Source of the DNA: Neptuniibacter victor
GTDB taxonomy: Bacteria > Pseudomonadota > Gammaproteobacteria > Pseudomonadales > Balneatricaceae
Length of the DNA stretch: 64,000 nt
Assembly: GCA_027943745.1 (NCBI GenBank)
Contig: AP025763.1
Location: 434,001 to 498,000, forward strand
Direction: 5' to 3'
Every line of letters begins with the position of its first letter. The stretch's first letter is position 1. Positions 54,761 through 64,000 of this stretch are shown in pieces. Below the pieces are notes generated by a model that worked only from the letters and a program-made list of their open reading frames with translations, had not been told where the DNA came from and made no database searches. The position numbers and the translations under genes were made by a program.

Positions 54761-56656
54761 ATGGCAGCAGAGCGCCTTAAAGATCACTCAAAAGAGAGTC
54801 GCACTTTCAAAATACGTGCTGTATTGGCTTTTATTGTTGTGGTCGTCATGCTGTGCGTTCTGATTGGGCGTTTGTACTACCTGCAAGTCGTTGAACATGA
54901 TCGATATTCCGCGATGTCGGAGGATAATCGTGTACAACTACAACCGGTTCCACCCACCCGTGGCCTTATTTACGACCGCAATGGTGTGCTGTTAGCAGAT
55001 AATCGGCCAAGTTACAGTGTGACTATCCTTAAAGAAGAAGTTAAGGATTTGGATCAAATTCTCGCTCAATTACAAACACTTATACCGATTACGGAACGTG
55101 AGATTAAACGTTTCAAAAAGCGTTTACGTCAACGTCGTCGCCCGTTTGAATCGGTTCCTGTACGTTTTAGGTTAACCGAAGATGAGATTGCTAAAATTTC
55201 AGTGAATTATCATCGTTTGCCGGGAGTAAGGGTTGAGGCTGAACTGATTCGTTACTATCCCTATGGTGAGTCATTAGTCCATGCAATGGGCTATGTAGGC
55301 CGCATTAATGAGAAAGAATTAAAGCGTGTAGAACCAACAAATTATTCAGCGACGCATTATATTGGCAAGCTTGGTATTGAGAAGTTTTATGAAGATCAGC
55401 TACATGGCGAAGTGGGTTTTCAGAAAGTAGAAACTAATGCTCGTGGGCGTGTAATGCGCGTGCTGGAAAGATCTGATCCTCGGCCTGGCAGCGATATAGT
55501 GTTGCACTTGGATTTACGATTACAGCAGATTACAGAAAAATTATTGGCAGGGCGTAGAGCCTCCGTGGTCGCTATAGACCCTAAGACGGGTGGCATTCTA
55601 ACCATGGTATCGACGCCAGCGTACGATCCCAATCTATTTGTCACCGGTATATCGTATAAAAATTATAACGCATTGCGTGAATCCCCCGATCTCCCACTTT
55701 TCAATCGTGCTATTCGTGGACGCTATCCTCCAGGTTCTACGATTAAACCAATCGTTGCACTTTCAGCGATTGATAGCGGTATCGTTAAACCAAGTTACAC
55801 CATCTTCGATCCAGGTTGGTACACATTGACACAAGGTGGTCGCAAATATCGTGATTGGAAGAAAACCGGTCATGGTCGAGTGGATATGTATGATTCAATA
55901 GCGCAGTCCTGTGATACTTGGTTTTATGATGTAGCGCATAAAATGGGCGTTGACCCTATGTCTAAATATTTAGGTATGTTTGGCTTTGGTCAAGTGACCA
56001 GCCTCGATCTACCAGAGGCATTAGGGGCCATCTTACCCTCGAAAGAGTGGAAGAAGAGAGCACGTAAAGCGCCTTGGTATACGGGTGATTCTTTAAATAT
56101 GAGTATCGGCCAAGGCTTTTTTGTCGCGACGCCTCTTCAGTTGGCTGCGGCGACGGCGGTGATAGCTAATCGCGGAGAGTGGATTGCTCCTCGGATGCTT
56201 AAAGGCACGAAGAAGATTGACGATGCTGGTGCGGAGGTTTTAGTCGATCCCGTTTTTTCTAGCGCGAAACTGCCGCCGTCTGATGTGATCTTAAATAACG
56301 ATAAACACTGGAATGATATTATCAAAGGAATGCGGGATGTTATGCATTCTAAAAGCGGTACTGCCCGTCGTTCAGGGGCTAATTCTGAATATGAAATAGC
56401 GGGCAAAACCGGTACGGCGCAAGTTGTCGGTATTAAACAAGATGAAGTGTATGATGCAGAAAAACTTGCAGAGATTCATCGTGATCACGCGCTTTTTGTT
56501 GCTTTTGCGCCGGTTGATGACCCGCAAATAGCGTTGGCGGTTATTGTAGAAAATGGTGGCGGCGGATCCACTACTGCGGCTCCGATCGCGCGAAAAGTGA
56601 TGGATGCATATTTGTTAGGTAAAGATTTGAGTCCCGAAGAGGCTGCCAATGAATAG
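54761..56656 (+). CDS. mrdA: penicillin-binding protein 2
   Basis: Peptidoglycan transpeptidase of the elongasome. The 631-aa protein has an N-terminal membrane helix (about 20-43), the pedestal domain starting PTRGLIYDRNG, and the transpeptidase domain with STIK (nucleophile serine, GRYPPGSTIKP), SCDTWF and KTGTAQ. Its gene overlaps rodA by 8 bases. Confidence 0.96.
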   Translation: MAAERLKDHSKESRTFKIRAVLAFIVVVVMLCVLIGRLYYLQVVEHDRYSAMSEDNRVQLQPVPPTRGLIYDRNGVLLADNRPSYSVTILKEEVKDLDQILAQLQTLIPITEREIKRFKKRLRQRRRPFESVPVRFRLTEDEIAKISVNYHRLPGVRVEAELIRYYPYGESLVHAMGYVGRINEKELKRVEPTNYSATHYIGKLGIEKFYEDQLHGEVGFQKVETNARGRVMRVLERSDPRPGSDIVLHLDLRLQQITEKLLAGRRASVVAIDPKTGGILTMVSTPAYDPNLFVTGISYKNYNALRESPDLPLFNRAIRGRYPPGSTIKPIVALSAIDSGIVKPSYTIFDPGWYTLTQGGRKYRDWKKTGHGRVDMYDSIAQSCDTWFYDVAHKMGVDPMSKYLGMFGFGQVTSLDLPEALGAILPSKEWKKRARKAPWYTGDSLNMSIGQGFFVATPLQLAAATAVIANRGEWIAPRMLKGTKKIDDAGAEVLVDPVFSSAKLPPSDVILNNDKHWNDIIKGMRDVMHSKSGTARRSGANSEYEIAGKTGTAQVVGIKQDEVYDAEKLAEIHRDHALFVAFAPVDDPQIALAVIVENGGGGSTTAAPIARKVMDAYLLGKDLSPEEAANE

Positions 56657-57791
56657 CCGCGAATTTGAACGTTATATGCCGGAGGCGCATGATCATTTGC
56701 GCCAGCGTCCTAGCCTTTGGAGTTACACACGTTTAGATGGGTGGTTGCTCATACTACTTATTTTGTTGTGTGGATTCGGACTATTTATTCTGTATAGCGC
56801 ATCGGGCCAAGATATTGGTTATGTGAGCCGTCAGGCGATTCGTATGGGGGCTGGTTTTGTTGTAATGATCTTCTTAGCACAGTTGACCCCCCGTATATTA
56901 GGACGTTGGGCCCCTTGGCTATATGTGCTAGGTATCGGCTTGCTGGTGTGTGTGATCTTATTTGGCGTCGGGGCTAAAGGTGCCCAGCGCTGGATTGCGC
57001 TTCCTGGGTTTCGTTTTCAGCCGTCCGAAATAATGAAGCTCGTACTGCCTTTGACGGTAGCATTTTACCTGGCGCATCGTCCTTTACCTCCTCGCTTTAA
57101 ACATATAGTGATTAGTTTAGTGCTGATCGGCATGCCGACGGTGTTGATTATGAAGCAGCCGGATCTCGGCACTTCCTTGCTTATTGCGGCTTCAGGGATC
57201 TTTGTGCTGCTGTTATCAGGGATTCTGTGGCGCTATATTTTTACCGCGCTTGGCCTGGCTGCTGCGGCCCTTCCTGGGTTGTGGGCTGTCATGAAAGATT
57301 ATCAAAAACAAAGGGTGCTGACCTTTTTGGACCCTGAGAGTGACCCCCTTGGTTCGGGCTGGAATATTATTCAATCAAAAACGGCCATCGGGTCAGGTGG
57401 TATTGATGGTAAGGGTTGGTTAAGCGGTACTCAGTCACAGTTAGACTTTCTACCGGAATCCCATACTGACTTTATTATTGCTGTGGTGGCTGAGGAGCTA
57501 GGGTTTATAGGGGTGTTGGTACTATTGACGCTCTATCTGTTGATTATCGCAAGGGGGCTAGTGATTGCAGCGCGAGCGCCGGATAGTTTCGGGCGCCTAC
57601 TTGCCGGTAGTTTGATTTTAACTTTCTTTGTGTATGTTTTTGTAAATATAGGTATGGTGAGTGGTTTGTTGCCCGTTGTAGGGGTGCCGTTACCACTGGT
57701 GAGTTATGGTGGGACATCTATTGTTACGCTTATGGCTGGATTTGGCATGATTATGTCTGTGCATAGCTATAGGACTATGTTGTTAAAATAG
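56649..57791 (+). CDS. rodA: peptidoglycan glycosyltransferase RodA
   Basis: SEDS glycan polymerase partner of PBP2. The 380-aa protein has about ten helices and SEDS motifs: FRFQPSEIMKLVLPL, MKQPDLGTSLL, the catalytic aspartate region GTQSQLDFLPESHTDFI, and PLPLVSYGGTS near the C-terminus. The overlap with mrdA suggests coupling. Confidence 0.96.
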   Translation: MNSREFERYMPEAHDHLRQRPSLWSYTRLDGWLLILLILLCGFGLFILYSASGQDIGYVSRQAIRMGAGFVVMIFLAQLTPRILGRWAPWLYVLGIGLLVCVILFGVGAKGAQRWIALPGFRFQPSEIMKLVLPLTVAFYLAHRPLPPRFKHIVISLVLIGMPTVLIMKQPDLGTSLLIAASGIFVLLLSGILWRYIFTALGLAAAALPGLWAVMKDYQKQRVLTFLDPESDPLGSGWNIIQSKTAIGSGGIDGKGWLSGTQSQLDFLPESHTDFIIAVVAEELGFIGVLVLLTLYLLIIARGLVIAARAPDSFGRLLAGSLILTFFVYVFVNIGMVSGLLPVVGVPLPLVSYGGTSIVTLMAGFGMIMSVHSYRTMLLK

Positions 57792-57905
57792 AGATGGAAG
57801 TTGTGACAAATTAGTAACCATTATTATGTGTTAGGTTGTTTTAGTTAATTAATTGAGTCATCTGAATATGTGTATAACTATTTATTGTTTAAGGAGTTTT
57901 CAAGG

Positions 57906-59039
57906 ATGAAACAGAGATCGGTATTTACAGCAGTGTTAACCGCAGGGTTAATGTTAACCGGTTGCACTGCTATTGCTGAAAAACAGCCTGAAGAGCAGAA
58001 GGCGGCAGAGACCACTGTTGAGAAGAAAGCTGAAAAGAATAAAGCTGTGGCGTCAAAAGCTGTAATAGGTACGGGTTCATATGTAGATTACCCTAGGGCA
58101 CAGCTGTTCATTGATGAAATGAAAAAAGCTGGCTTCAGCGAGAGCTATCTCCGTGAGACGTTAGCGAAAGCTAAGCGCCAGCAATCGATTTTAAAAGCGA
58201 TATCTCGTCCCGCTGAGAAAAGTTTAACGTGGGGGGAATATCGTAAGATTTTTATAGAATCAAAACGTATTAGCCAAGGTGTTAAATTTTGGCAGGAGAA
58301 CCACGAAACGCTGGCATTAGCTGAAAAAACCTACGGCGTTCCAGCAGAAATTATCGTATCGATTATTGGCGTAGAGACACGTTATGGCCGTATTACGGGC
58401 AGCTATCGGGTATTGGATGCGTTAGCGACACTAGGCTTTGATTACCCTCGTCGTAGTGAATTCTTTCTAGGCCAGTTAGAAGAATATCTACATTTGGTGA
58501 AGGAAGAAAACGTCGATATTACCTCCTTGAAGGGGTCTTATGCCGGTGCGATGGGATATGGGCAATTTATACCGTCGAGCTACCGTAACTTTGCAGTCGA
58601 TTTTGATAATGATGGCAAACGCGATATTTGGAAAAATAAGAAGGATGCCATTGGTAGCGTTGCAAACTATTTTGCTGAGCACAAATGGAAACCCGGTGAA
58701 CCAGTGATTAGTGCCGTTTCTTTTGCGCAAACCGCCGACGAGTCTTGGTTTAGCAAGGGGCGTAAAGGTTTAATACCGAGTCAGACAATTGCTGATTGGC
58801 AGCAACGCGGGGTCAATCCGCAGTTAGATCTTTCACCCGAAGGAAAAGCTATTTTAATGCGCTTGAAAATGGGTAAGGATGATCAATACTGGCTGGGTCT
58901 ACATAATTTCTATGTCATTACTCGCTATAACCATAGTAAGTTATATGCGATGGCGGTATATCGTTTGAGTGAGCAGATTAAAATGGCTTATGAGAAGCGT
59001 AAAATGCAAGTTGCAAAGACATCCACTAAAAAGAGTTAA
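57906..59039 (+). CDS. mltB: lytic murein transglycosylase B (lipoprotein)
   Basis: Cleaves glycan strands to 1,6-anhydroMurNAc. The 377-aa protein has a lipoprotein signal with lipobox MLTGC (cysteine about residue 20), a charged linker, and the MltB catalytic domain with glutamate in SIIGVETRYGRITGSYRVLD and AMGYGQFIPSSYRNFAVDFD. I chose ATG 57906, after AAGGAG. rlpA starts 2 bases after the stop. Confidence 0.95.
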   Translation: MKQRSVFTAVLTAGLMLTGCTAIAEKQPEEQKAAETTVEKKAEKNKAVASKAVIGTGSYVDYPRAQLFIDEMKKAGFSESYLRETLAKAKRQQSILKAISRPAEKSLTWGEYRKIFIESKRISQGVKFWQENHETLALAEKTYGVPAEIIVSIIGVETRYGRITGSYRVLDALATLGFDYPRRSEFFLGQLEEYLHLVKEENVDITSLKGSYAGAMGYGQFIPSSYRNFAVDFDNDGKRDIWKNKKDAIGSVANYFAEHKWKPGEPVISAVSFAQTADESWFSKGRKGLIPSQTIADWQQRGVNPQLDLSPEGKAILMRLKMGKDDQYWLGLHNFYVITRYNHSKLYAMAVYRLSEQIKMAYEKRKMQVAKTSTKKS

Positions 59040-59041
59040 AC

Positions 59042-59875
59042 ATGTATAGGTTATTAATCACCTTTATGATGCTGGGGCTACTGGCAGGTTGTTCTTCTAC
59101 TAGTACTAATAGCGGGCGTTATTCGATGAAGAATGATAAAGCGCCCGATCGCCCAGTAGATGTATCGAATGTGAAAGATGCCGTACCTATTGTTGAGCCT
59201 AAAAGCCGTGGGGGGAATAAAAGCCCTTATACTGTTTTTGGTAAACAGTACTATATTATGCCTAATGCACAAGGCTACGCTGCAACGGGGACTGCATCTT
59301 GGTACGGCAGCAAGTTTCATGGACATAAAACGTCTAATGGCGAAGTCTATGATATGTATAAAATGTCGGCCGCACATAAATCCTTACCTATACCTACCTA
59401 TCTCCGGGTGACTAACCTGGCCAATAATCGGCAAGTGATTGTTCGTGTTAATGATCGAGGCCCGTTTCATGGCAATCGTTTGATTGATCTTTCATATGCG
59501 GCCGCTTCTAAGTTGGATATGTTGAGCAAAGGAACGGCCAATGTTCGGTTGGAGGCGATCGATCCACGTGCATGGCAAAATTCAGCAGCGGTTATCTCTA
59601 CACCTCAAGCAGCTGTTAAGAGTGATTCTATTGCTGGGCGCTATCTGCAAGTAGGGGCGTACTCTAGTCGGTCGTCCGCTGAGTTTGTAGAGAGTCAACT
59701 AAGGCCATTATTAGGAACACTCGCTGTGCTTATTCGTCCGGTGACAAATAGCGCAGGGGATCGTTTATATAGAGTCCAAATTGGTCCGTTAACGGCGACT
59801 ACGTCACTACCTGATTTAACTCAGCAAGTTGAACAAATGGGCTACCCTAACCCTCGCTTGGTGGACTTCCCTTGA
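59042..59875 (+). CDS. rlpA: septal-ring lytic transglycosylase RlpA
   Basis: Lipoprotein acting on denuded glycan in some gammaproteobacteria. The 277-aa protein has lipobox LLAGC (cysteine about 17), the double-psi beta-barrel (about 75-180: GTASWYGSKFHGHKTSNGE, VRVNDRGPFHGNRLIDLS, with catalytic-type E and D) and a C-terminal SPOR domain (about 195-275) that targets septal peptidoglycan. Confidence 0.95.
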   Translation: MYRLLITFMMLGLLAGCSSTSTNSGRYSMKNDKAPDRPVDVSNVKDAVPIVEPKSRGGNKSPYTVFGKQYYIMPNAQGYAATGTASWYGSKFHGHKTSNGEVYDMYKMSAAHKSLPIPTYLRVTNLANNRQVIVRVNDRGPFHGNRLIDLSYAAASKLDMLSKGTANVRLEAIDPRAWQNSAAVISTPQAAVKSDSIAGRYLQVGAYSSRSSAEFVESQLRPLLGTLAVLIRPVTNSAGDRLYRVQIGPLTATTSLPDLTQQVEQMGYPNPRLVDFP

Positions 59876-59991
59876 TTGCTTAAGTAGAGTTATTTGCGGC
59901 GTAAAGTGGACTTAAAGTAACAACGAAATAGATACTTACTTTGGCTACCCAAACAAAAGGGGCCAGGTATCAATTTCTTTAACTATTCTGG

Positions 59992-61155
59992 ATGACAATG
60001 TTTAATAAGGTTTCAAAGTTATTCTGCGTACTGTTTTTTGTTTTTTCTGCACTTAATGCGGGAGCGGTGACACGTTTGATCCCCGCAGAACCGCAGATTG
60101 CGGCAACAGCCTATCTGGTGATTGATGCAGATACGGGGAAAATTATTGCCGGAAAAAATGAGAATGAACGCTTTGCTCCTGCCAGTTTGACTAAAATGAT
60201 GACCGCTTACATTCTCGAGTATGAACTGAGTAAAGGTAATGTAAGCGAAGATGACCTAGTGCTTGTTAGTGAAAAGGCATGGCGTACTCAAGGGTCGCGC
60301 ATGTTTATTCGTGAAGGTACTCAGGTGCGCTTAGGCGATTTGATGAAAGGGATTGTGATCCAGTCGGGTAATGACGCTTCGGTCGCTGCGGCTGAGCATA
60401 TTGCCGGTAGCGAGCCCGCTTTTGCTGATTTAATGAACCAGCACGCCAGCCTACTTGGCATGAAAAACACAAATTTCATGAACGCGACGGGCTTGCCCAA
60501 TGAAGGGCATATTTCATCTGCGTTTGATTTAGCGACACTGGCTAAAGCGATTATTCAGGACTTTCCAGAGCATTATGGCATGTATTCTGAAAAGTACTTT
60601 ACCTACAACAAAATTCGCCAACCTAATCGTAATAAATTGTTATGGCGTGACAAAACCGTTGATGGTTTAAAGACCGGTTATACCGATGCGGCAGGTTATT
60701 GTTTGGTCGCTTCTGCTAAACGTGATGGTATGCGCCTTATCTCTGTCGTGCTAGGTACTAAAGATGAGGAAGCGCGAGCTCGTGAAAGCCAAAAGCTCTT
60801 GTCTTATGCTTTTCGTTACTACCGCACGCATAAGTTATATGAGAATGATGTTGTACTAAATACAGCTAAAGTGTGGTCAGGTACGCGTGATCAATTACGT
60901 ATGGGAGTTACTGAATCACTGTCGGTGACCATTCCAAGAGGTCAGGCTGACAAATTACAAGCTACAATGGATGTTAACCGTGTGATTACTGCGCCCATCG
61001 CTAAAGGTGAGGAGTTAGGTAAAGTACGAGTCACACTCGATGGTGAACTTGTGACAGAGGTTCCGCTGGTTGCGATGGAAGCGATCCCAGAGGCTGGCTT
61101 GTTGAAACGTATTTGGCATGCGATTTTACTGTTTTTCACAAGCCTGATTGGTTAA
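59992..61155 (+). CDS. dacA: D-alanyl-D-alanine carboxypeptidase (PBP5/6)
   Basis: Removes the terminal D-alanine from pentapeptides. The 387-aa protein has a signal peptide (ends near GAVT), catalytic SLTK (PASLTKMM), SGN (QSGNDAS) and KTG (LKTGYTD), a C-terminal beta domain and an amphipathic anchoring helix (LLKRIWHAILLFF). A second ATG at 59998 is possible. Confidence 0.95.
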   Translation: MTMFNKVSKLFCVLFFVFSALNAGAVTRLIPAEPQIAATAYLVIDADTGKIIAGKNENERFAPASLTKMMTAYILEYELSKGNVSEDDLVLVSEKAWRTQGSRMFIREGTQVRLGDLMKGIVIQSGNDASVAAAEHIAGSEPAFADLMNQHASLLGMKNTNFMNATGLPNEGHISSAFDLATLAKAIIQDFPEHYGMYSEKYFTYNKIRQPNRNKLLWRDKTVDGLKTGYTDAAGYCLVASAKRDGMRLISVVLGTKDEEARARESQKLLSYAFRYYRTHKLYENDVVLNTAKVWSGTRDQLRMGVTESLSVTIPRGQADKLQATMDVNRVITAPIAKGEELGKVRVTLDGELVTEVPLVAMEAIPEAGLLKRIWHAILLFFTSLIG

Positions 61156-61188
61156 GTAATAGAGAGTATCTCTTTAATTATTGCATGG

Positions 61189-61223
61189 ATGCCCGCATGT
61201 ACTTTGTAGATGCGGGTATTTGC
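61189..61223 (+). terminator. candidate terminator after dacA
   Basis: ATGCCCGCAT pairs with ATGCGGGTAT (one G-U pair) around an 11-base loop, with only TTT after it. It ends 12 bases before the aminotransferase start, so it may attenuate rather than stop transcription. Confidence 0.5.
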
Positions 61224-61234
61224 GTTTAGGTGAT

Positions 61235-62089
61235 ATGAATACAGTTTATCTTAATGGAGAATTCCTACCCGAGCAGGAAGCGAAAGTCTCTGTTTTTGAC
61301 CGAGGCTTTTTGTTCGGCGATAGTGTTTATGAAGTTATCCCTTTTTATCAAGGGGTAGGTTTTAGAATGCAGGAACATATCGATCGCTTAAATCATAGCC
61401 TCCGTGCCGTTCGAATAAAGAATGAGCAAAACTGGGACGCGATTTTACAAACGCTTGTCGATAAAAATGGCGGTGGTAATCTCTCGGTCTATCTGCAAGT
61501 TACAAGAGGAAGCGCCGGGAAACGCAGTCATGTTTATGATGATTCGTTACAACCAACGGTATTCGCTTGTTGCTCCCAGATAAAAGATATATGGCAAGAA
61601 GGGGCCGATGAAGTGCTCCCTTTGAAAGCGATAGTGACAGAAGATCTTCGTTGGCATCGCTGCGATATCAAATCTACCTGCCTGTTGCCAAATATATTGG
61701 TTTTACAGCAAGCAAAAGATGAAGGGGTCCAAGAAGCGCTCTTTTCAAGAGACGAAAAGCTTACAGAGGGCTCCGCTTGTAATCTTTTCCTTGTTAAGCG
61801 TGGCGTGTTGTATACCCCGAAGCGTAGTTCAGACATTCTCGGTGGCATTACTCGGGAGCTGATTCTTGAATTAGCGGATAAACACGGCGTTCAATTTCAA
61901 GAGATTGATATTGATTATGAGCGTCTGCTGGCAGCGGACGAGGTTTGGGTTTCTAGCTCGACACGAGGAATCGTCCCTGTTATTGAGGTAGATGGACAGC
62001 TAATAGGCGATGGTCAAAAAGGCATCGTGTGGCGAAAAATGTTTGAGTTATTTACTGACTTCCAACATAAGTTAATGACGGGTCAGTAA
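61235..62089 (+). CDS. dat: class IV aminotransferase, D-amino-acid type
   Basis: PLP aminotransferase of fold type IV. The 284-aa protein opens MNTVYLNGEFLPEQEAKVSVFDRGFLFGDSVYE (split), with the PLP lysine in HRCDIKSTCLLPN and SACNLFLVK after it. The RCDIKS pattern favours D-alanine aminotransferase over branched-chain (IlvE) or aminodeoxychorismate lyase. Position after dacA and before ybeD-lipB matches other gammaproteobacteria. I chose ATG 61235, with TAGGTG upstream. Confidence 0.88.
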   Translation: MNTVYLNGEFLPEQEAKVSVFDRGFLFGDSVYEVIPFYQGVGFRMQEHIDRLNHSLRAVRIKNEQNWDAILQTLVDKNGGGNLSVYLQVTRGSAGKRSHVYDDSLQPTVFACCSQIKDIWQEGADEVLPLKAIVTEDLRWHRCDIKSTCLLPNILVLQQAKDEGVQEALFSRDEKLTEGSACNLFLVKRGVLYTPKRSSDILGGITRELILELADKHGVQFQEIDIDYERLLAADEVWVSSSTRGIVPVIEVDGQLIGDGQKGIVWRKMFELFTDFQHKLMTGQ

Positions 62090-62105
62090 TCAATGGTATG
62101 GAAAA

Positions 62106-62384
62106 ATGACAGATAAACAACCTGAAGCACCCAAAATTGAGTTTCCTTGCCCTAACTACCCTATCAAAGTGGTAGGTCGTAATGATGAAAGCTTTCGTGG
62201 GTTTGTCATTGAAATTGTTCAGATTCATGTGCCGGATTTAGATTTGGCCACTGTTTCAGTGCAAGATAGCCGCAATGGTACGTTTCAATCAGTACGGTTT
62301 ACGATAACAGCGCAAGGCGTTGAGCAGCTCTCAGCACTACATGAGGCATTGATCGCATCGGACCGTGTGAAAATGGTGATTTGA
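62106..62384 (+). CDS. ybeD: DUF493 family protein YbeD
   Basis: A 92-aa ferredoxin-like small protein ([33 protein letters not shown]) of the DUF493 family, regularly next to lipB. Its role is not settled. It overlaps lipB by one base (TGATG). Confidence 0.9.
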   Translation: MTDKQPEAPKIEFPCPNYPIKVVGRNDESFRGFVIEIVQIHVPDLDLATVSVQDSRNGTFQSVRFTITAQGVEQLSALHEALIASDRVKMVI

Positions 62385-63031
62385 TGATTACTGATCAATT
62401 GATCGTGCGCGATTTAGGCTTGCAGCCATACGAGCCTACATGGCAACGAATGCAGCAGTTTACTAATGAGCGTGATGACACCGCTGTTGATGAGATTTGG
62501 TCGCTTCAGCATGAGCCTGTCTTTACTCAAGGGCAAGCAGGAAAGGAAGAGCATATTTTGGGAACAGGTGATATTCCTGTTGTCCAAGTCGATCGTGGTG
62601 GGCAGGTGACCTATCATGGTCCGGGTCAAGCCATTATCTATTTGTTGTTAAATTTGAAGCGTAAGAAAATGGGGGTGCGAGAACTCGTCACCATCATGGA
62701 AAACGCCATTATCGATACATTATCTGATTTTAAGGTTGATGCGTATGCAAAACCTGATGCGCCTGGTGTGTATGTTAATGATAGTAAGATTGCTTCACTT
62801 GGTTTGAGAGTCAGACGTGGGTGCTCCTTCCACGGTCTCGCCTTAAACCTCTCCATGGACCTGGAACCTTTTTTAAGAATAAACCCATGCGGATATGCTG
62901 GCATGGCAATGACGCAGTTAGGAACGCTTGTGGACGGCCTTGATCAGGTTGAAGCTACACAGTGTTTACTCGACAATTTGATTAGCAAGCTTGGGTATAT
63001 CGATATTACTCGGCAAACCACACTGGATTAG
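62384..63031 (+). CDS. lipB: octanoyltransferase LipB
   Basis: Transfers octanoyl from ACP to lipoyl domains. The 215-aa protein has [17 protein letters not shown], the catalytic lysine in [14 protein letters not shown], and the cysteine in [12 protein letters not shown] 62384 overlaps the ybeD stop; TTG 62381 is also in frame. Confidence 0.95.
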   Translation: MITDQLIVRDLGLQPYEPTWQRMQQFTNERDDTAVDEIWSLQHEPVFTQGQAGKEEHILGTGDIPVVQVDRGGQVTYHGPGQAIIYLLLNLKRKKMGVRELVTIMENAIIDTLSDFKVDAYAKPDAPGVYVNDSKIASLGLRVRRGCSFHGLALNLSMDLEPFLRINPCGYAGMAMTQLGTLVDGLDQVEATQCLLDNLISKLGYIDITRQTTLD

Positions 63032-63037
63032 ATCTCA

Positions 63038-64000
63038 ATGTCTGAAGAAAAAACAACAACTGTAAAAAAACGTGTAGAGCAAGGCGTCAAATTACGTGGT
63101 GCTGACAAGGTTGATCGTATTCCAGTTAAGGTGATCCCTACTGAGAAAAGCGATATGCCTCGTAAGCCCGATTGGCTCCGTGTACGTATGGGCTCAAATT
63201 CAGAAGTTAAACGAATTAAAGATAAACTGAGAAAGCATAAGCTTTCTTCTGTTTGTGAAGAGGCGAGCTGCCCTAACTTGGGCGAGTGTTTTAGTCATGG
63301 TACGGCAACGTTCATGATCATGGGTGATATTTGTACTCGTCGTTGCCCGTTTTGTGATGTTGCGCATGGTCGCCCAAATGCTTTAGATAAAAATGAGCCT
63401 TATGAAATGGCCGTGGCTATTGCCGATATGGGTCTACGCTATGTTGTTGTGACGTCGGTTGACAGAGATGATCTTCGCGATGGTGGTGCGCAGCATTTTG
63501 CTGATTGTGTACGTGAAACGCGTAAACAGATTCCAACCATAGAGATGGAAATTTTGGTTCCTGATTTCCGTGGTCGCATGGATATCGCAATCGATATTCT
63601 GACGGATACACCGCCAGATGTATTGAACCACAACATGGAGACTGTGCCGCGTTTGTATAAAGCGGTGCGTCCAGGTTCTGACTACGAGTGGTCGTTACGC
63701 TTGTTGAAAAAGTACAAAGCAAAGAACCCTAATGTACGTACTAAGTCTGGATTGATGGTAGGTATAGGTGAAACCAATGAAGAGATTATTCAGGTAATGA
63801 AGGATCTCCGTGCCCATGATGTTGATATGCTAACGATCGGCCAGTACCTCCAGCCAAGTGGTAATCACCTTAAGGTTGAGCGTTTTGTAACACCTGAAGA
63901 GTTCGATGAGTTTGGTCGTATCGCCAAAGAGTTGGGCTTTACACATGCTGCTTGTGGGCCGTTAGTGCGTTCCTCTTATCATGCGGATTTACAAGCGAAA
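63038..64000 (+). CDS. lipA: lipoyl synthase (partial, 3' end beyond window)
   Basis: Radical-SAM enzyme that inserts two sulfurs into octanoyl domains. 321 codons are present and still open at the window end. The auxiliary cluster motif [12 protein letters not shown] and the SAM cluster CTRRCPFC are both visible, followed by [14 protein letters not shown] and [10 protein letters not shown]. The final RSSY cysteine-serine region is reached ([10 protein letters not shown]), so only a few residues are missing. It starts 6 bases after lipB. Confidence 0.96.
   Translation, partial: MSEEKTTTVKKRVEQGVKLRGADKVDRIPVKVIPTEKSDMPRKPDWLRVRMGSNSEVKRIKDKLRKHKLSSVCEEASCPNLGECFSHGTATFMIMGDICTRRCPFCDVAHGRPNALDKNEPYEMAVAIADMGLRYVVVTSVDRDDLRDGGAQHFADCVRETRKQIPTIEMEILVPDFRGRMDIAIDILTDTPPDVLNHNMETVPRLYKAVRPGSDYEWSLRLLKKYKAKNPNVRTKSGLMVGIGETNEEIIQVMKDLRAHDVDMLTIGQYLQPSGNHLKVERFVTPEEFDEFGRIAKELGFTHAACGPLVRSSYHADLQAK

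Noticed and set aside
63417-63722. Minus-strand open frames opposite lipA
   Set aside because: They are shadows of the highly conserved lipA coding sequence and resemble no protein.

Overview
The window is a chromosomal segment of a marine-type gammaproteobacterium. Pseudomonas-like gene order (rplS...xerD-dsbC-hom-thrC-recJ; narXL/narK1K2GHJI-ppiC-moaA; nudF-yqiB-cpdA-yqiA-parE; proA-nadD-rsfS-rlmH-mrdA-rodA-mltB-rlpA-dacA-ybeD-lipB-lipA), moderate-to-low GC and frequent TTG/GTG starts suggest the Oceanospirillales or a relative. This placement is inferred from gene order, not from a search. I see no tRNA, rRNA, CRISPR array, insertion sequence or prophage.

Layout. 1-9.3 kb: end of rplS, an unrecognised membrane-anchored protein, xerD, dsbC, hom-thrC, an ElyC-type DUF218 protein, recJ and a 60-aa orphan. 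9.3-12.4 kb: an FNR-type promoter, a class III ribonucleotide reductase whose glycyl-radical tail is a separate 56-aa gene, and its radical-SAM activase. 12.4-15.7 kb (minus): a PP2C/kinase fusion and a nitrate transporter. 16.4-18.9 kb (minus): narL and narX. 19.1-30.9 kb: narK1, narK2, narGHJI, a parvulin and a carbonic anhydrase. 31.1-35.3 kb: moaA, a DNR-like regulator, moaB, moeA, mobA. 35.4-51.9 kb: nfo, an EAL-CBS-GGDEF protein, a SulP transporter, nudF-yqiB-cpdA-yqiA-parE, a porin-like barrel, parC, an SH3 protein, a diguanylate cyclase and a two-part membrane protein. 52-64 kb: proA and the cell-wall/lipoate cluster, ending inside lipA.

How it works together. The centre (9.7-35.3 kb) is an anaerobic nitrate-respiration island. 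NarX-NarL senses nitrate, three MFS carriers move nitrate/nitrite, NarGHI reduces nitrate with NarJ as chaperone, the moa/moe/mob genes supply the molybdenum cofactor, and the oxygen-independent reductase supplies dNTPs. Three nitrate promoters share one layout: a NarL 7-2-7 palindrome, then an FNR/ANR box centred 51, 51 or 52 bp downstream. The nrdD promoter has the FNR box alone.

Most worth a second look: the split NrdD with a free-standing glycyl-radical peptide; two folded 5' leaders (narG and moaA) in which the ribosome binding site can be base-paired, both on molybdenum-related genes; the repeated NarL-FNR module; and a strong terminator facing the 3' end of narL that implies an unannotated rightward transcript.
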